Assembly: GCA_021772075.1 (NCBI GenBank)
Contig: JAETNQ010000007.1
Span: 27,956-91,955 of the forward strand
Length of the DNA: 64,000 nt
From: Lachnospiraceae bacterium
Lineage (GTDB): Bacteria; Bacillota; Clostridia; Lachnospirales; Lachnospiraceae
Direction: 5' to 3'
The first letter of the stretch is position 1, and every line of letters begins with the position of its first letter. The notes under the pieces are model-generated. The model was not told the origin of the DNA, ran no database searches, and was given only the letters and a program-made list of their open reading frames with translations. Of the stretch, positions 62,243 through 64,000 are shown one piece after another. Made by a program: the position numbers and the translations under genes.

Positions 62243-63922
62243 ATGGATATTGAAAGATTAGCAGTATGTGCAGTAATAGATGTAATAGCCAGAACAGATT
62301 ATTTATCTCCTTTTGTGAATTCCGGGGATAAAGAACCTTCTTGGGATGGACATATATATGCGTATTCAAATATTTCAAAAAGTAAAAAATACTCTAAAGG
62401 TCGTGCGCCTGTGCAAGTGAAAGGGACACTGCGTAAAAGATTTTCTAAAGATAAATTCTGTTATCGAGTTGAAATTGCAGATTTGCGTAGTTACCGCAGG
62501 GAAGGAGGGACGGTATATTTTGTAGTGCAAATTAGTGGCGACGGAATTAGAAAAAAGATATTTTATAATGCATTGTTGCCATATGAAATTAATCAATTGC
62601 TTCAAAATAGTAATGATGATGGAAAAGTGTCGGTGACTATGTATGAATTTCCAATTGATAAGAATGAAGTGACAAATGTTATTTTTGATTTTATAAGTGA
62701 CAGGGAACGGCAGGATTTATTGAAAAAAGGAAAAAACATCTCTATCGATTCCATTGTTCAACATATTGGCTTAGAAAATTTAAATTTTGGATTTTCATGT
62801 GCTGGCATAGGATATGACCTAAATAAACCATATGAATATTTGTTTAACCATGATATATATTTATATGCTGAAAACAAAGACATTAATTATCAGGTTCCTA
62901 TTTGCCATATGTGGAGGGCTGAGTCGGCACAAACGAAAATGGAAGTGTCTGTATGTGCAAATGGAAAAGAATATTTCAGAAGCTGTGAAATTTTACATAC
63001 ATCAGATTGTGACGAAATTCATTTTGGAAAAAGCATAATAATTAAAGAACCGCATAAGGGTAATCCAAGTTTGTGCTTTTCATTGAAGGGAAATATTAAT
63101 GAAAGAATATCGTCAATAGAATTTTTATTAGACATGGTTGATGGAAAAGGGATTATGGTTGATGGCAAAAATATAAAAACAGAGTTCTATGCACAACAAA
63201 TTGAAGAATCTGGTTTAAATGAATTGGAAGGTCAGTTGCAGTATTTAAAAGATGTGAAAGATGTATTGGAATCTGTAGATGTTCAAATTCCTTTGGAATG
63301 TGATAATATAACAGATAAAGATGAAAGTTATATTAAAATGCTGCTACTTGGAATTAAATATGGAGAGCCAATTAACTTTAATGATAAGAAGGTTCCGCCT
63401 ATTGGATATATAGCCATAGCAAATTTGAACATTATACTCCATTTTATTGAATCAGAGGATGGAAAGTATAAGATTGAGAATTTTGCTGACAGTATAGCAG
63501 ATTGTAAATCAAATTATGCTGATGGAGAGTTTTTTGATACATCTAAATATACGATACTGCGTGAAAAAGATTTTATTAAAATATCCAATTTGAGATTTGA
63601 TAAAATGGAAGAAGAGATATTTTCCATAGAAAACAGAGGACATTTAGTGCGTGTGAATTTAATGATGTTAGAAATGATTTGTGCATATGATGTAAATAAA
63701 AATGATGCCATTATTCAGTCTGCAATAAGAATTGGCATATGGCTTATAGATAAAGATAATGATGCTGACTTAGCGGTTCTGAACGTTTATCAATGCTATT
63801 ATCGTATCCGTAAGCTGTCAGATAAAGAATTAGATATTTTGGAAAATATTACACAGAGAAGAGAAAATAATCCATCTGTAATGCTGTTGCGCCCCTCTCA
63901 GCCTGACTTACAATTAACTTAG
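62243..63922 (+). CDS. DUF4365-domain protein with long unknown C-terminal region
   Basis: 559 residues; SD AGAAGGAAG. N-terminal DUF4365 restriction-endonuclease-like domain: E4 in MDIERL, D35 in EPSWDGHIY and the Q58-V-K60 of PVQVKGT give a PD-(D/E)XK-like set, followed by LRSYRREGGTVYFVV. The other 400 residues are not recognised; no TM helix or repeats are seen, some long acidic stretches are. A nuclease effector of a defence system is a fair guess. Third gene of the island; 47 bases after the DUF1016 gene, probably cotranscribed. Confidence 0.72.
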   Translation: MDIERLAVCAVIDVIARTDYLSPFVNSGDKEPSWDGHIYAYSNISKSKKYSKGRAPVQVKGTLRKRFSKDKFCYRVEIADLRSYRREGGTVYFVVQISGDGIRKKIFYNALLPYEINQLLQNSNDDGKVSVTMYEFPIDKNEVTNVIFDFISDRERQDLLKKGKNISIDSIVQHIGLENLNFGFSCAGIGYDLNKPYEYLFNHDIYLYAENKDINYQVPICHMWRAESAQTKMEVSVCANGKEYFRSCEILHTSDCDEIHFGKSIIIKEPHKGNPSLCFSLKGNINERISSIEFLLDMVDGKGIMVDGKNIKTEFYAQQIEESGLNELEGQLQYLKDVKDVLESVDVQIPLECDNITDKDESYIKMLLLGIKYGEPINFNDKKVPPIGYIAIANLNIILHFIESEDGKYKIENFADSIADCKSNYADGEFFDTSKYTILREKDFIKISNLRFDKMEEEIFSIENRGHLVRVNLMMLEMICAYDVNKNDAIIQSAIRIGIWLIDKDNDADLAVLNVYQCYYRIRKLSDKELDILENITQRRENNPSVMLLRPSQPDLQLT

Positions 63923-63955
63923 TTGCCTGTCGCAGAATTAACCGATATACTGTCA

Positions 63956-63998
63956 CCAAAGAATAAAAAAGAAAGGATCCTGGAACCTTCTTCTTTGG
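63956..63998. other. Inverted repeat at the end of the window
   Basis: CCAAAGAA (63956-63963) pairs with TTCTTTGG (63991-63998), with additional AGAAAGG/CCTTCTTCT-like inner pairing. The position behind the last island gene suits a terminator, but what follows is outside the window. Confidence 0.45.
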
Positions 63999-64000
63999 CG

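Noticed and set aside
1..64000. CRISPR arrays, insertion sequences, rRNA genes
   Set aside because: No regularly spaced repeats, transposase genes or rRNA-like sequence were found.

Overview
The window is a chromosomal segment of a motile, spore-forming member of the Firmicutes, most probably a Lachnospiraceae species (inferred from gene order and protein style, not from a database search). The order comM-dprA-topA-codY, then one long fla/che operon from flgB to the sigma-28 gene, then rpsB-tsf, is the Bacillus/Clostridium arrangement. The FliY/CheC/CheD chemotaxis set, a SigK sporulation sigma factor, CodY and SD-driven GTG/TTG starts all fit. Nearly everything lies on the + strand; the only minus-strand genes seen are one small hypothetical protein and a tRNA-Ala(CGC).

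Layout. 1-3111: the 3' part of a chemoreceptor gene, then a SIR2-TPR protein that looks like a standalone NAD-consuming defence or stress protein. 3314-10634: a CofE-like gene, an EF-G/TetM-like GTPase fused to a YacP/Rae1-type NYN nuclease, a membrane-anchored UshA-like 5'-nucleotidase and a MATE transporter, ending in a clear terminator. 10741-11386: palindromic element, tRNA-Ala and a hypothetical gene on the minus strand. 11556-19392: ispF, a GNAT acetyltransferase, hflX, sigK, a degenerate HD-GYP protein, comM/yifB and dprA. 19461-22644: topA and codY with good sigma-A promoters, and a terminator behind codY.

22659-58019: one fla/che operon behind a sigma-A type promoter. Order: flgB flgC fliE fliF fliG fliH fliI fliJ motE-like fliK flgD (TIGR02530) flgE flbD motA motB fliL fliM fliY cheY fliO fliP fliQ fliR flhB flhA flhF flhG (PilZ) cheB cheA cheW cheC cheD (2-TM protein) sigD fapA, two unknown proteins and a LysM-like lipid- or membrane-anchored protein. 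It encodes the rod start, MS-ring, C-ring, export apparatus and its ATPase, hook, stator, placement GTPases, a c-di-GMP sensor and most of the adaptation system. cheR, flagellin, FlgM and the hook-associated proteins are not in the window. 58031-60055: rpsB-tsf with its own promoter, structured leader and terminator.

60061-64000: an AT-rich three-gene island (tyrosine-recombinase-like protein without a catalytic tyrosine, DUF1016/YhcG-type PD-(D/E)XK nuclease, DUF4365 nuclease-like protein) where pyrH-frr would normally follow tsf. It contains a perfect 16-bp inverted repeat just before the DUF1016 gene. This island and the GTPase-Rae1 fusion are the strongest candidates for little-described biology here. 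All family assignments come from reading the translated sequence, without database searches.
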